Source: Edaphochlamys debaryana (Eukaryota; Chlorophyta; Chlorophyceae; Chlamydomonadales). From it: a stretch of 64,000 bases of DNA. Positions 46,901-58,757 of the stretch are shown here, one piece after another. Made by a program: the position numbers and the translations under genes. The notes under the pieces were generated by a model, which saw only the letters and a program-made list of their open reading frames with translations, was not told the origin of the DNA and did not search any database. Position 1 is the first letter of the stretch. Every line of letters begins with the position of its first letter. The stretch lies in contig JAEHOE010000082.1 in the NCBI GenBank assembly GCA_016858145.1, forward strand, positions 248,001 through 312,000, in the 5' to 3' direction.

Positions 46901-49900
46901 ACGGAGCGGCGGCGTCCCTGAGGACTGGTCACCATCGGTTTGTGGGCGGGATGCCGCCCAGCCTGGGTGTTCTGCTTACGCCGGCCCTCCTCCACGGCGT
47001 GGCCCCCTCCCCCGTTCCTGCCCGGACGCTCTTGCGCAAGCAGAGTGCTGGACATCCTCATGGACGACGAGCGGGAGGAGGTGTTGCTGGGCGAGCCGCC
47101 CGTCTCGTCCCAACGGCCAACCACCGCCGCGACCCGCGGCTCGAACAGCAGCGTCCAGGGGTCGGGCCTGCAGCCGGTGCTGCGGCCCGACCGCACCTGG
47201 TTCGGGCCGCCCGACTATTACGTGATCCACGCCTGGGCCGGAAACTTCGTGGCCCTTGTCGCCGTGCTCAAGGAGTTCTGCGCCAACAACAACAAGTGCG
47301 TCAGCGTTTGACATTCTCCCAGGGAGCATGCCGTACTGCCGTACTGCGCCGTACAGTTCGAGGCTTCTGGTTTGGGCCGAGGGGCGCAGGGGGGAGACCT
47401 CATGTCTTGTCACCAACCGCAACCCTGGCCGATCTCACCAACCGCAACCCTGGCCGATCGTGTGGCTCCCAGGCCCCTCGCCGGAACGTACGTGTGGCTG
47501 GACGTCCTGGCCGTCAACCACCACCCGGGTCGGCGGGACCGCAAGGAGCTGACGCGGTGCAGGTGCGGTAGGGGGATGGGGCCGCACAGGCCACACCACT
47601 GCACCTGGGTATGATATGAATGGGGGTAACAGGCAATAACGGCAAGTGCGGGGACCATCCCTGTGGAAGCGGCCTTGGGGCCCATGGCTGACGCTGTGGG
47701 ACCCTGCCCTCCCGTCATGGCCCGTCTTGACGGCTGCTGCCTGCCCGGCTCCCGCCCCCAGGGAGCTGTTTGCGCGCGGCAAGCAGGCGCTGTTGGTGGT
47801 GGATGCGGGCGGGGAGGTGCTGACGAGGCTGTGGTGCCTGTACGAGGTGGGCCCCGCCCTGCGCGGGCTGCTGAGGGGCAGTGTAACAAGGGCCTAAGGA
47901 CTCCGAGAGCTGTTGAGGATAAACGCTTGTCGGTGACGTGGCTCTCGGGGGCGCTGCGGGGCAAGGGCACATCGTGCGAGTCACCTAGGCAAAGGTCCCA
48001 AACGAATGCAGTCCCAAGCGCCCTTGTCCCTCGCAGGGCTCATGCCCGATCCCTGCTGTCCTCCTTGCTCGGCCTGCGCCCTCAGGTGTGGCTGGCCGCC
48101 TGCGGAGCCCCCGGCGCCGCCCCCGAACGCCTGTCCATCCTCAACGCTGGCGCCGACTGGGACACGCTATTCGACGCATTCTTCAGGCGAGTTGGCCGGG
48201 CGATGCCAAAGCCCCTGAACCCCTCAACACTCGACCGCAACATCGTATGCCGTACGTTTGTGTTCGCTACCGCAACCCCACAGGATCGACTTGGCGCGAG
48301 CGGGCGTGAGCATCGTGGAGGAGCGAGCCAAGCTGGTGGAGGACATGGTTCGCTCGACCCGGGGTTCAGCGTCAACCGCCAACGACCAACCGTCAACGAC
48401 CGGCAACGCCGCGGCGGTTGGCGCCATGCTGCCGTCCATCTCGGCTGCCGTACGCAGCGCCGTGATGGAGGCGGCCACGTGCGATCTCATGGAGGCCCGC
48501 AAGGGCGGCATACGGGGCGGCGTGGGGCTGCCTCTGCTACTGGACGCTGTGGAGAGGTGGGTGCAGAGCAATACACAGTCGAAGTCTTAGTGAAGATCCT
48601 CCTTCCCAATTCTGCGGAGAGGACGGTGGGGCTACAGGGATTTAGTGAGGGCAAGAAGGGAACAGTTCGTGCCATGGCATCGAGTAAAGCGGCAGCCACG
48701 ACACCGGTGCTAGCACCATGGCATTAGCCTTATCTCTGGTCATGCTGCACGCCCCTGACTCCAACCTCCAACCGCCAACCGCCAACCGCCAACCCGACAG
48801 GTACGCCATGATCCGGCGCGTGGGCGGCGGCCACGCGGAGGCGGAGGAGCAGCTGGCGGCGGCGGTGGCGGCGGCAGTGCGCGCCTCCGGCGGCCCGCCT
48901 GGCGCCGCCACCGCGCCAACCGCCGCTGTGCCAACCGCACAAGCTGCCCCCCCAGCCCAGCCCCAAACCAGCACCGCGCAACCCAGCCTGGACTCCGGGT
49001 CTGGAGCGAAACCTCTGACGAAGGGGCCGGGTTCGGCACCGCCATCGGAGCACGGAGGCGTGGGTGCACCCATCGGGCTGGACTACCATGCCCCCGTCGT
49101 CGCGCCGCCACCGCTTGTGCCGCTGCCTGCCGACACCGGCGGCGGCGGCGGTGGCAAGGCCGGCGGCAGCTCGGCGGCGGTGTGGCGGAAGAAGCCTGCG
49201 ACGCTGGCCGCGCTTTCCCTTCTCCAGGTAGGTGCGCGCCACCCTTCCGCTAATGTCTGGCCCGCCCGCCATGCGTGCTTCGCACGATATGCCCCTGACC
49301 CAGATCGCTTTAGCTAGGCTCTCACCTTGAGAGCTCGGGGTTCGCTCAACTTGCTACTAGTATAGGGTCAGCACACCATACGCCCCCGACCCAGATCGCT
49401 CCCACCATCCTGTCGCCTCCCCAGGTTGAGCACGGCCGCCTAATCGCGGCCATGACTCACGCGTCCATGGCGCTCACGGCCATCCCGGGCCTGTCCCTGG
49501 TCCGGCCGCCCCCATCGCTCGACGACCCAGATGGGGAGGGGCACGGGCGCGGCGGCAGCAGCCACGGGGGGCAGCACGGGGGCAGGCACGGGGGGCGCGG
49601 AGGCGACCGGCGGTCCTCGCACCAGGGCGACCGAGGCGCGCAGGGTCGGGGCGGCAAGGGCGGCGCCGAGGGCGCGCACCCGCCGCCCATCGCCCCGGGC
49701 ATCGTGGCCTGGGGCGGGCCGCACTGGGAGCTGGGCAACCCGCAGAGCACGTCCGCCGGTGCGCCGTTACGGGGCCCACGAGTGTGCGGGCCGGGACGGG
49801 GGCGCAGGCTGGATCACCACAGTAGCCCAGCTGGACTGGGGCGGGAGGAGAGGAGGGTGGGGGCCTGGACTGAGAGCAAAGGCCACCAAAACAGTCCGTT

Positions 49901-52716
49901 GTGCACAGTGCACGGCCGGCGGGGGGCATGGTCGTCTGCAGAGCAAAGGCTGCCACAGCAGCTCTACAGTAGCCTTGGGGCCAGGGACTTGCCAAAAGCT
50001 ATGTTGGCATCTCATGTGATTGTGCCCAGGATTGTGCAGGATTGTACCCATGTCCTCTCGTCGTACTGGTGTTGCGTTGCCGCTTCCCTGCCGTACAAAC
50101 TGGCACACTGCCATGCCTTATCATCGTTGCCGCTGTTGTTGTCTTTCCCCCGCGCAGGCTCGGCCCGGGCCATCTTCATGGTGTCCCAGGTGGAGGCGGC
50201 GTGCGGGCGCCACGAGGCGGCGGCGCAGCTGGCGCTGCAGGCGGGGCTGGCGCGGGCGGCGGCGCTGGGTGAGGCTGCGGCGGCGGCGGGGTGCGGGCGT
50301 GCTTGGGCGTAACGTGTAGGGATTGGCCTCTCTGCGGTCCCGCATGACGACGGCAGCAGCGGCATGGCATGCTCACGGTGACCGGCTAGACCGGCCCGGG
50401 CCCACGGAGGCTGTCCCCGCCCATCGCTCATCGACGCGCCACCCATTTGCCCTCCCCCCTCTCCCCGCAGGCAACGCCCACCCCGCTACGCTGGCGACCA
50501 AGCGCGCGGCGGTGCCCCACCTCCTGGCGGCGGGTCGCATGCAGGATGCCCAGGTGCGGCCGGGGCTTTCGAGCCCCCGCCCTCCCGGGCACACGTCGGA
50601 TGGGCTTTCGGGTACCGGTATCACGGTTCCCCCACCAGGGGTTGTTGTCCCCAACGATGTCATACATCCCCCATCAGCTCCTCCTTCTTGACCCGCCCTG
50701 CTTTGCTTCTGCGTCTCGTCCTGCACCGCAGCTGCTGGCCACCACCCTGCTGCGCGAGGCGGTGCTGGCGCACGGCGACGGCCACCCCAGCGCCGGCGTC
50801 TGCCACGGGGCCGTCGCTCAGGTGCGGCGTCGGATCGCTCCTCCCCAGCGACACCCAGCCAGGGGTCAAGCCAGCGGGGCACCAAAGGGCGGCAACGGTG
50901 GCAAGCCTACAACCAGAGGCTACGCTTGTAGCAGTCCGACCGCAGTCCCCGCTCTTCCTGCCCTGCCCCGGCCTTCGCCGCGACAAAGAATGGGCACCCG
51001 TGCCTCCTGTCAACCAGTCTTCCTGCAACCCTGCACTCTCTGCAACCCCTGCAACCCTGCCCTCCCTGCCCTCCCTGCAACCCCTGCAACCCTGTAACCC
51101 CTGCATTCCCTGCAACCCCTGCACCCCTGCACCCCCTGCCCTCCCTGCAACCCCTGCCCTGCCTGGCCCAACGCTTCATCTCGAACTCGCTGCAACCCCT
51201 GCCCCCCCTGCCCTGCCCTGCCCCCAGGTGCTGGTGGCCCAGAACCGGCCCGAGCAGGCCTACGTGGCGGCGCAGCGCGGGGCCGAGGTGCTGGCGGCGG
51301 CGCTGGGGCGGTCGCACCCCGCCACGCTGGACGGGCTGCAGCTGTGCGTGGACATCTTGGAGAGCGCGCAGGTGCGTGGGGCGAGAGGGCGGGGGGCTTG
51401 GGGGTAGCGGGGGGGTGGTTTTGGGGCGTGGGTGGAGCTAGGAGGGGGGGGGGGGGGGGGTATGCGCCTGCAGGGATGCAGGGGCTGAGGAGGCGGGAGG
51501 GGCAGCGGGCTCGAAGGCAGGGAGGCCAGGCAGGCAGGCAGAGAGCGGACTTGCCACAGAGACACGACAGCCCGCCGCCTCGCAGGCGTCATGTGTCCGC
51601 CCACACCCTTAGCAAAACCCACCGTCCTGCTTCTTGCCTGCTCCCCACCCGCCGCTCGGTCCGCAGGAGTACGGCAAGGCCGTGACGCTGATGCGCATGC
51701 TGGTGGAGGGCCGCGCGGCGCCCGGGGCCATCCGCGCCTCGCCCGCCTCGCCCGCCTTCCTGCAGCCCAACGCCCGCATGCTGCACCTGCGCACCGTGCA
51801 GGCGCTCGAGGTGCGGCCGTGGAGGGAGGGGGGGGGGGCATGGGGGCGGCGTGGGAAAGGGTATCGGGACCCAGACAACGGCGGCTTGGCGGCCTTGGTG
51901 GGGAGGCCTGCAGGGGCCCGGTAGTCGGGAAGCAGATGGTTTGGGTCCTGGTGGCCTCAGGGGGCTGTGCAAGGCAAGGGGCAAAGGGCCGTGTGCGGGT
52001 GTTGGGGTCGCAACGGCTGTGATGATTACCGTACTGACCGTCCACTGATCTCACTCCATCTCACCGCCCAATTCTTTCTCCGCGGTGCTGTGCGCTCAGG
52101 AGAAAGCCGCCGCCGAAGACAACCCCAAGTGAGCATGCATCGCGTGCGGGCTTTCGGGGACAGGGTTTGTGCGGCGCCGGGGCAGGCAGCGCTCTTGCGC
52201 ATAAGCTCTTGCGCTTGTCCGCTATGCCGCTGCCCTACCTGCCGCACCGTGCCTCTGCCCCCTCGTGCCCTCGCGTCACACTGCTTCATACCTCTCCCTT
52301 CACCGCTTCGCCCTCTCCCCTCGGCCGCGCCCATCCAGGCTGGGTCGTCTGGGACTGTCCGGCATACTGCGGGGCCTGGCCAAGCTGGAGGGAGAGCTCA
52401 AGGCCGCCCTCCTGGCCATGGGGCCCGCGGGGGTGCAGGTCAAGGTGAGCTGCGCATGAAGGGAGGGCCATGGCGCACTCTCGGACGGCGGCAAGCTGGG
52501 CCGCTCTCAGTTGCGGGGGGCAAGCCTCACGTTGCGTGAGTTCAATTCCTCCTCCCGTGGCCTCCCTCTTGGGCCCCGCAGAAAGACCTGGAGACGGTGC
52601 TCATTGCCCAGAACAAGCGCTACGAGGCGGCGCTGCTCCTCAAAGGGGAGCTGCCCCTGGTGCGCGGTGCGGCGGAGGAGGCGGCGTCACGTCGGCCCGC
52701 GGCCAGCGCGCGGTGA
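43905..52716 (+). CDS. Long disordered region + SHAW/HET-like domain + TPR-like repeats, about 1,550 aa
   Basis: Exon 1 is 43905-44108. Exon 2 starts at 44289 and a third exon at about 44624 (its ends are unsettled). Then: 44925-46593, 46727-46851, 47044-47295, 47473-47562, 47762-47846, 48086-48186, 48284-48556, 48801-49227, 49425-49758, 50158-50268, 50471-50553, 50732-50821, 51228-51371, 51667-51810, 52100-52128, 52339-52444 and 52582-52716 (TGA). All phases agree from 44,925 onward. The 556-residue exon is Gly/Ala/Ser/His-rich and disordered, with acidic stretches. A compact domain follows: 'DYYVIHAWAGNFVALVAVLK', 'YVWLDVLAVNHHP' and 'LLVVDAGGEVLTRLWCLYEV', the S/I-H-A-W plus W-x-D pattern shared by TIR/HET-like algal proteins. 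Then come TPR-like helical pairs ('HPATLATKRAAVPHLLAAGR', 'PEQAYVAAQRGAEVLAAALG'). Likely a scaffold or signalling protein (inference). One intron is GC-AG and one exon is 29 nt. Confidence 0.8.
51010..51225 (+). repeat. Intronic CCCTGCAA-type simple repeat
   Basis: Many imperfect CCCTGCAACCCCTG units between exons 50732-50821 and 51228-51371 of the SHAW-TPR gene. A run of about 18 G lies in the next intron near 51,447. Confidence 0.8.
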
Positions 52717-54137
52717 GCGGCGGGCGCCGCTGGGCTTACAGGTTGACGGCGTGAGCTAATGGGCTAGTGAGCTACTGCCTACTGGGCACACTTGGGCACT
52801 GATGTCACGCACTGAAAGAACAATGCTGTGCTCCACCTGGGCGCCAGGCGAGGCCGGGAAGGGCTGGCGACGTTGCTGGGGGCTGTGGGGGTTCTCCAGG
52901 GGGATCCCTAGAGGTTGCCGCAACCGCGGCGGACGTGCGCCCTGTGGGCATTGAGCGCCGCGAGCGCCGTGGTGTGTTGCGCTGGCGGTGGGTGCAGCTG
53001 TGCAATCAGGTTGTGGGCGTACCCGCAGCTGGCTTGTGACAATAAGTGACGGACTGACGATGCACGTGCATGTGTATGTGGGACGGAGGATTAGAGACGC
53101 ACTCCAGGTCTTGCCGCTGCCGCAGGTGTTTCGGAGCGGAAGCGGGCGGGGCCAAGCATATAAATGTGCGTGGATTGAAGGGGTATCGGATCGTCGGATG
53201 ATGACCGGGGGCGATGTTCCCACCCTACCTGAGCATGAGGCGGCTTGTGTTGGGTGTTGCTGAGGTGGCTGATTGCAGAAGAGTTACGGTGAATGCTGTG
53301 CATGCTGACAGATCAGGGAGACGTGAGTTGAGAGCCACTGGAGGTGGAATGCGACTGAAGTACCGGGTTTCACGGAGATTGATGATAAGCTATGTATTCC
53401 CAACCGCAGAGAGGAGCGGGCTACAACCGCACTGTGACTGAGGTCCTGCTTGTTAAGGCGGGCACACAAAGTGCAGAGGCAGCGGTAAAGACTGGGCACG
53501 CTCTCTCACGATGTTACAACCTCTCTCACCATGCCAATTATGCTCAGCTCTCTCACATCACCACCTCTTCACGAAGACCACACCCTGCCCACGTGCCAGA
53601 CCGCGCTATTGACGATTGCCTCCATGGCTTCGTGCGTGGCTTAATATGTTGCCTGGTGGTGCCCTGAAAGGCCGCGCCGCCTGAAAAACTCAGGTCCCCA
53701 ACCGAGGCACCTCCGTATACCGCAGCCCCTCCCTCTCCCTCTGCACCCTCGCTCCCTGACGGGAACGGAAAAAGGATGCGTAGAACACACTCGTTGCCTG
53801 TCTATGTGCGCAATATACGCTGCGTCAACAGCCCCTGCACCGCCTCATGCGAAGTCATGTGGGTCAAAGCTAAGCTGCTCACCCTTGCGCATGGTCTAGG
53901 CCTTTGGCCATGCCCCCCGACCGCTGCCCCCATCCCAATAAGCCTTGCCGTGCCGGGCCCCGAAAGTTGCACCCAACCCGAGAAACCTCCTCCACGGCAC
54001 ACGACCCTCACAGGCACCCTATCCGCCCTGCCCATGAGGCATCAGAAAATCATTATGGTGTAAGCCCTCACTGTCGTACACGGCCGTGCGCCGGCGCGAG
54101 CATCCCGCTGTATTTGGACCGTCGTACGGCAGATCGC
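52717..54137. other. Convergent 3' region between the SHAW-TPR gene and the mitochondrial carrier
   Basis: About 1.4 kb holding both 3' untranslated regions. On the minus strand a TGTAA polyadenylation signal lies at 53,514-53,518. No gene seen. Confidence 0.5.
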
Positions 54138-55867
54138 TTAGTTGGTGGCCGGGCCCACCACGCCGCCGTACACGTGCTCGACCTCCTCCTCGTACAGGCG
54201 GATACCCTGGCGGGTGCCCTCCACCGCGAGGAAGATACCCGCGTTGACGGGCACGGCGCGGTACATGGCGGCGGAGAAGCCGCGCCAGAGACCGATCTGG
54301 CCCTCGGTCGCCAGAACCTTCTTGAGGCAGTCCATAGTGGACGTGTAGTTGGGCTTGGCCAGGTTGTCGGCCTGAGGGGAGGAGGCGGGGCAGGGAGAGA
54401 AGGGGAGGGGTCAGCTGGTGTGAAGGGGGAGAGCAGCCAGCAGAGGCAGGCAAGCAGGCAGCGGGGAGCAGGATCAGCAGCGAATTAAGCTGCTGCGCTG
54501 ACGAGACGCGGCTTTGAATCCCGCATGTGGACCCGGTTCCCACCTGCAGCTTGGACTTGATGGTGTCGATGGGGAACATGGAGCCCCACAGGCCGAAGCC
54601 GGCCATCACACCGGCGCCCATGACCTGCATGTAATTCAGGTCGGCCTTGGTGTGCACGCCGGGGCCCGCGTTCTGCAGGAAGTAGTTGACGGTCGCCTCG
54701 TAGCCCATGAAGAACCAGGCGTAGCCCTGGGGAGGAGGATGCGAGGGTCAACAGGTAAGCGCACATGTCTGCAGTCCGTACATTAACGCAGCTTGCGTAG
54801 CGCTGAGTAGCGCTGCAGAGCCCAAATCGACGTGCCCGGCGGCACGACGTAACCACCCAGGCAACTTCAAACCCCAACCGATCTGCGCACCTGCATGTCA
54901 CGCAGGATGGTGGACGTGAAGCCGCGGTAGAGGCCCTTGACGCCGTAAGAGCCCAGGACCTTGCGGAAGCAGTCCACCGAGCCCTTGTAGAACTCCTCAG
55001 TGCCGGCGGCGGCGGCGGAGCCCGCCACGGAGGCAGCCATGGCGGCGCGGCGCTGGGGGTGGAGGGAGTAGGCGGGAGCAACGGAAGGAACGGTACATAC
55101 ATAATAGACGAACAGCATTTGAGACGGCTGAGGACGGGACACGTAGGTAGGATGGGACAAGCAAGTGTCAGCAGGCAGGGCAACCTCTCTTGCGAAGGCT
55201 GAGTCGCAGAAATGATGGTCGGACCGGCTCTGCTCACCTGCATCTGCATCTTGGTGCGGACCAGCTCCACGGGGGTGGACACAATGGAGCCCGCCAGACC
55301 GGCGGCGGCACCCGAGATGAGGACGTTGGCGGCGGAGAAGTTGGAGTAGTGGTCGTCGCCCTCCAGCTGGCGGCGGACGTGCGAGAAGACGGGGAAGTGG
55401 ATGCCCAGCAGCACCATGTTGCCCACCAGGGGCGCAACAGTGCCCTTGTAGAAGGACAGCGGGCCCTCGCTCTTGACCATCTTGCGCACGCAGTCCATGG
55501 AGCTGGTGTAGACCTCGTTGGCGGGCAGCTTGGCAGCCAGGGCCGTGCCCTTGCCCAGCACCTGCATGCGGACCTTGATGGTGTCGAAGGGCTGGCCGAT
55601 CTGGGGACGGAGGGGTGAACGGGGGCCGGAGGGCAGGGTCGAGATGCGTGTGAGGGGTATGTGGCGTGTCAGCGTGGGCAGGACGTACGCACTTCCTGTC
55701 AGGAAAAGACGCGCCTGCTTGAACGGGTTCAAGCAACGATGGCTTACCATGACACGGGCCACACCGCCGGAGACGCCGGGCAGCACATCCAGAAGGCGCT
55801 TGTGGATGCTGGGGGTGTGCTCCACCTCCATCAGCGTGTCGTTGAAGACAGCGGGGTCGGACGACAT
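54138..55867 (-). CDS. CCP1/CCP2-like: Mitochondrial-carrier-family protein of the CCP1/CCP2 (LIP-36) type, 353 aa
   Basis: Five phase-0 exons: 55748-55867, 55238-55600, 54891-55052, 54544-54726 and 54138-54371 (TAA). It has three tandem carrier modules with the signature P-x-[DE]-x-x-[KR]: 'QPFDTIKVRMQ' at residues 43-53, 'TPVELVRTKMQMQ' near residue 150, and 'FPIDTIKSKLQ' at 266-276. Each is followed by the paired 'G...FYKG' or 'GLWRGF' half-repeats. The N-terminus ('MSSDPAVFND...IHKRLLDVLPGVSGGVARVM') and the C-terminus ('EHVYGGVVGPATN') match the low-CO2-inducible CCP proteins of Chlamydomonas, which differ from ordinary carriers in these ends. The substrate is not established; a role in moving carbon metabolites across an organelle envelope under low CO2 is proposed for the family. 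It is divergently transcribed from the LCIB-like gene, which supports co-regulation. In C. reinhardtii, CCP genes also pair with LCID/LCIE. Confidence 0.93.
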
Positions 55868-56571
55868 TTTTGCTAGTGTTCTGGAAACGTCGAGAGGTTC
55901 GGAGTCGACCGCCTGTGCGAGACCTGCGCAATCGCAGACGGCAATCGAACGTCAAGCCTAATATCACCGTTGAGGTCGCCAGACTGAGTGCTGACATTGC
56001 GATGAACCGGAAGTGCGCTGGAAGCGCAGCGAAACACGAGCGCTCGCCGAGCGCGCGTTCAGCGCCGGTGAATTGCCGCGACCCCCGGCCGCGAGACGTT
56101 TCGCCCCAACACCCCGCGGAGCGCCAAAGCGTTGTGTGTATACAGGCTAGCTGGCGCACCGGCGAGAGCTAAGCAACCAGAACACGCAAGTTTCCCCGCT
56201 GGCACGTCGTCGCGTTCCGTGTGCGCCTGCTCCTAGTGAGCAATGGAAGCGCGACGAGACTCGTAAGCGCATACCTGGAGTCCTGAGGTAGAAGCGAGGA
56301 GCAGAAGAAGAAACAGAAACGCGGAGTGTGCGGAGAAGTGTATTTGCGGCAGCCCAGAGGTAGGCGCTCTGCAATGCCCGCTCTGGAAGCGACTGGCGCT
56401 TCTTATGCAATGGCGCGGCCCGATTGGTTGGAGGTCGCACCGACACCCAACCACCAGAACCCATCAAACTGCGGGCAAGGGCGCCAACTTCGCGCTCGTT
56501 ACGCTCGGAGCACTTCGCGCGACCATACTTAGTAACCCACATTAGCGTCGCGACTCTCGCGATTGACAAAG
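55868..56571. promoter_or_regulatory. Divergent promoter region between the CCP-like carrier and the LCIB-like gene
   Basis: 704 bp between two start codons facing away from each other. Head-to-head CCP/LCI pairs are strongly induced together by low CO2 in C. reinhardtii through the regulator CCM1/CIA5 (known). Here only the arrangement is seen. One GANTTNC-type match (GAATTGC, 56,070-56,076) is present but is expected by chance in this length. Confidence 0.65.
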
Positions 56572-58757
56572 ATGCCGCGCACTGCCTTTGCTCGCTCGGC
56601 GCTCTCGCATGCTGCATCCGCCTTCGAGGCCAACCTCAAGGCCGCTGAGCCCCTCGCTGAGCAGCTACTCAATGCCGCTCGCCCGCGTATGCTGTCGACC
56701 ATCGCTTGCGCCGAGGGCACCAGCCTCCTGCGCAGTGCCGCTCGCAGCTCGGGCTCCGGCGCCATCCTCAAGCCCTGCACCTGCGGCAAGGTGCTGTGCC
56801 CCGGCCACTGCACCTGCGGCAAGGCGCCTTGCCCTCTGCACGGTCGCTCCATGTCAACGGCCACGGCTGCGGCTAAGGCCGAGCCCGCCTGGGCTGTCGA
56901 CGATCGCGCCCCCGGCCTGGCTGCCCGCCTGGCGGAGGTGACCAAGCACTTCCCCACGGCCCTGTCGGTGGATGACTTCATGGCTCGCGTGGAAGTGGCC
57001 CTGGCCGGCTACGGCTTCACGGGTGACAACGCCATCGGTGAGCGGGGTTGAGAGTGGCAGCTGGCGGCGGCTGGGGGGCGGTTGGTTGGGAGTCGGCCCG
57101 GGCTTGCGTGTGCCCCCGCCTGTCCCCTCAGCTGCATCCAGCGCCCCTTCCTGGCCCGCCCCTGTCCTCGTGCGTTCTCTTTGCCCGGGGATCCTCGCCT
57201 ACTAATCCCTCACCTGCAGCCGGCACCCCACCCTGACCCGCCCCTGTCCTGTCTCCCCGCCCTTCCCTCCTCCCTCCCTCCCTCCCCTCAGCCATGAGCA
57301 ACCTGTGCCGCGACGAGTCGTGCCTGATCCTGGAGGACAAGATCGAGGCCGCCTTCGGCTCGTGCTTCAGCACCCACGGCCTGGGCGGCGTGCTGACGTG
57401 CGGTGTGATCGGCATGAAGGCCGGCCTGAGCCACTCGCCCGTTGTCGGGGTGAGCGCGGGGAAGGCCGGGGGCTGGGCATGGGCACGGAAGAGGACACGT
57501 ACCGGCCAGGGGATTTCAGTAGACATTGTCTGTTTAGACAACCTCTTATCATCATTGCCCGCTCCCTTTGTCCTACCCACAGGGCAAGGAGCGCTACGTG
57601 TTCTTCTCCTTCCCGCACATTGCCATTGACAGCGACGGCAAGGTGGGCTCCGTCAGCCGCCCCAACCGCCCCGGCGCCAGCGCCGCCTGCGGTGCCCTGA
57701 TTGCCTGCATGGGTGACCTGAAGAGGGATGGCCTGGAGGTCAACTGCAAGCAGCCCGGCGTGCACGACCCGCTTGAGCCCGAGTACTCAATCCTGAAGCA
57801 GCGCATTGCCCGCCGCCTGGCGTATGAAAACGTTGACCCGATCAAGTGCAGCCTGGTGGATTTCACCAAGGCCGCCGAGCGCGTCATCTCCACGGTAGGA
57901 GGGGTAGAGGGCTGATTTGAAAAGCCACGGGGGCCCTGTCCCATGCGTTGTGGGCCTATGGCCCTGACTGCCCGTCAAGCTTGCCTGGTACGCGGGCTCT
58001 GTACTTTGCTTGCCTGCTCTCGAGCCTAAGCCCCTGTGATCCCCTCCTTATCCTCCCCTCCCTCAGGACCTGGAATACCTTATCTCGAAGGCGGTCGACC
58101 CCAAGAAGGCCAACTACGCCGTCTTTACCGGCGTGCAGATCCACAACTGGGCCGCCGACCTGAACAACACGGACACCCCTTCGCTGGAGTTCGTTGGCAC
58201 CGCCAAGAGCTACGTGGTGGTGAACGGCGAGAAGGTGCACCTGGACCTGAACAAGGTTCCGGTGAGCGTGCGGGGGGACGAGGGCCCTGGGGACTGGCCG
58301 GTGGGGTCGATCGTGTGCCTTGGCGGCGGCGGCTGTGTGTGTTAAACTCCTGCAAGCGTCGCTCAATGCCCTTGTCTTTGAGCTTTACCTTACGGAATGC
58401 GCTGACTGACGCCATCCCGGCCTCCCTCGCCCACCGCAGGCCCTGTCGCCCCGCCAGCTGCAGATCCTGGCCTCCGCCTCCCCGTCTGACGGCAAGGCCG
58501 CCACCGCCGCCGCCTCGGGCAAGCTGGTGCACGAGATCCCCCGCGAGTACCTCATGAAGCGCCTGGGTGGCGCCCTCAGCGCCGCCCACGTGGACGGTAC
58601 CGCCCCATCGTGGAGCTCGTACGTACGGCATGAAGTCACGGAGCTCTCGGGCCTGCCCCAGATGGACCACCCCTATGAGGCCACCGCTGCCCCCAAGGAG
58701 GCGCCCACGGAGGCAAACACCAGCTTCACCTGGAGCCTGTTCGGTGGCAAGAAGTAA
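56572..58757 (+). CDS. LCID/LCIE-like: LCIB-family (LCID/LCIE-type) protein with a carbonic-anhydrase-like presequence, 482 aa
   Basis: Exons 56572-57037, 57292-57449, 57583-57894, 58067-58261 and 58440-58757 (TAA), with consistent phase. Residues 1-54 are an amphipathic Arg/Ala-rich presequence. Residues 64-90 are a Cys-rich patch (CTCG, CPGHC, CGKAPC). The LCIB domain starts near 118 ('FPTALSVDDFMARVEVALAG'). The expected metal site of the family, which adopts a beta-carbonic-anhydrase-like fold, is present: Cys161 in 'NLCRDE' with Arg162/Asp163, His220 in 'SFPHIAI' and Cys244 in 'SAACGAL'. The His-to-Cys spacing of 24 matches the solved LCIB structures as I recall them. LCIB proteins recapture or interconvert CO2/HCO3- in the CCM. 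The presequence is shared with the neighbouring mitochondrial carbonic anhydrase, so mitochondrial targeting is likely here (inference), unlike chloroplast LCIB. The ATG at 56,572 is chosen because it gives exactly this presequence. Confidence 0.93.

Noticed and set aside
54138..55867. Carrier considered as an ordinary ADP/ATP or phosphate carrier
   Set aside because: The N- and C-terminal extensions and the pairing with a LCIB-family gene fit CCP1/CCP2, and the ADP/ATP-carrier RRRMMM signature is absent.
56063..56080. GAATTGC, matching the GANTTNC core described for C. reinhardtii Cah1 enhancer elements
   Set aside because: Only five fixed positions; about one match is expected by chance in 700 bp on two strands, and no paired element was seen.
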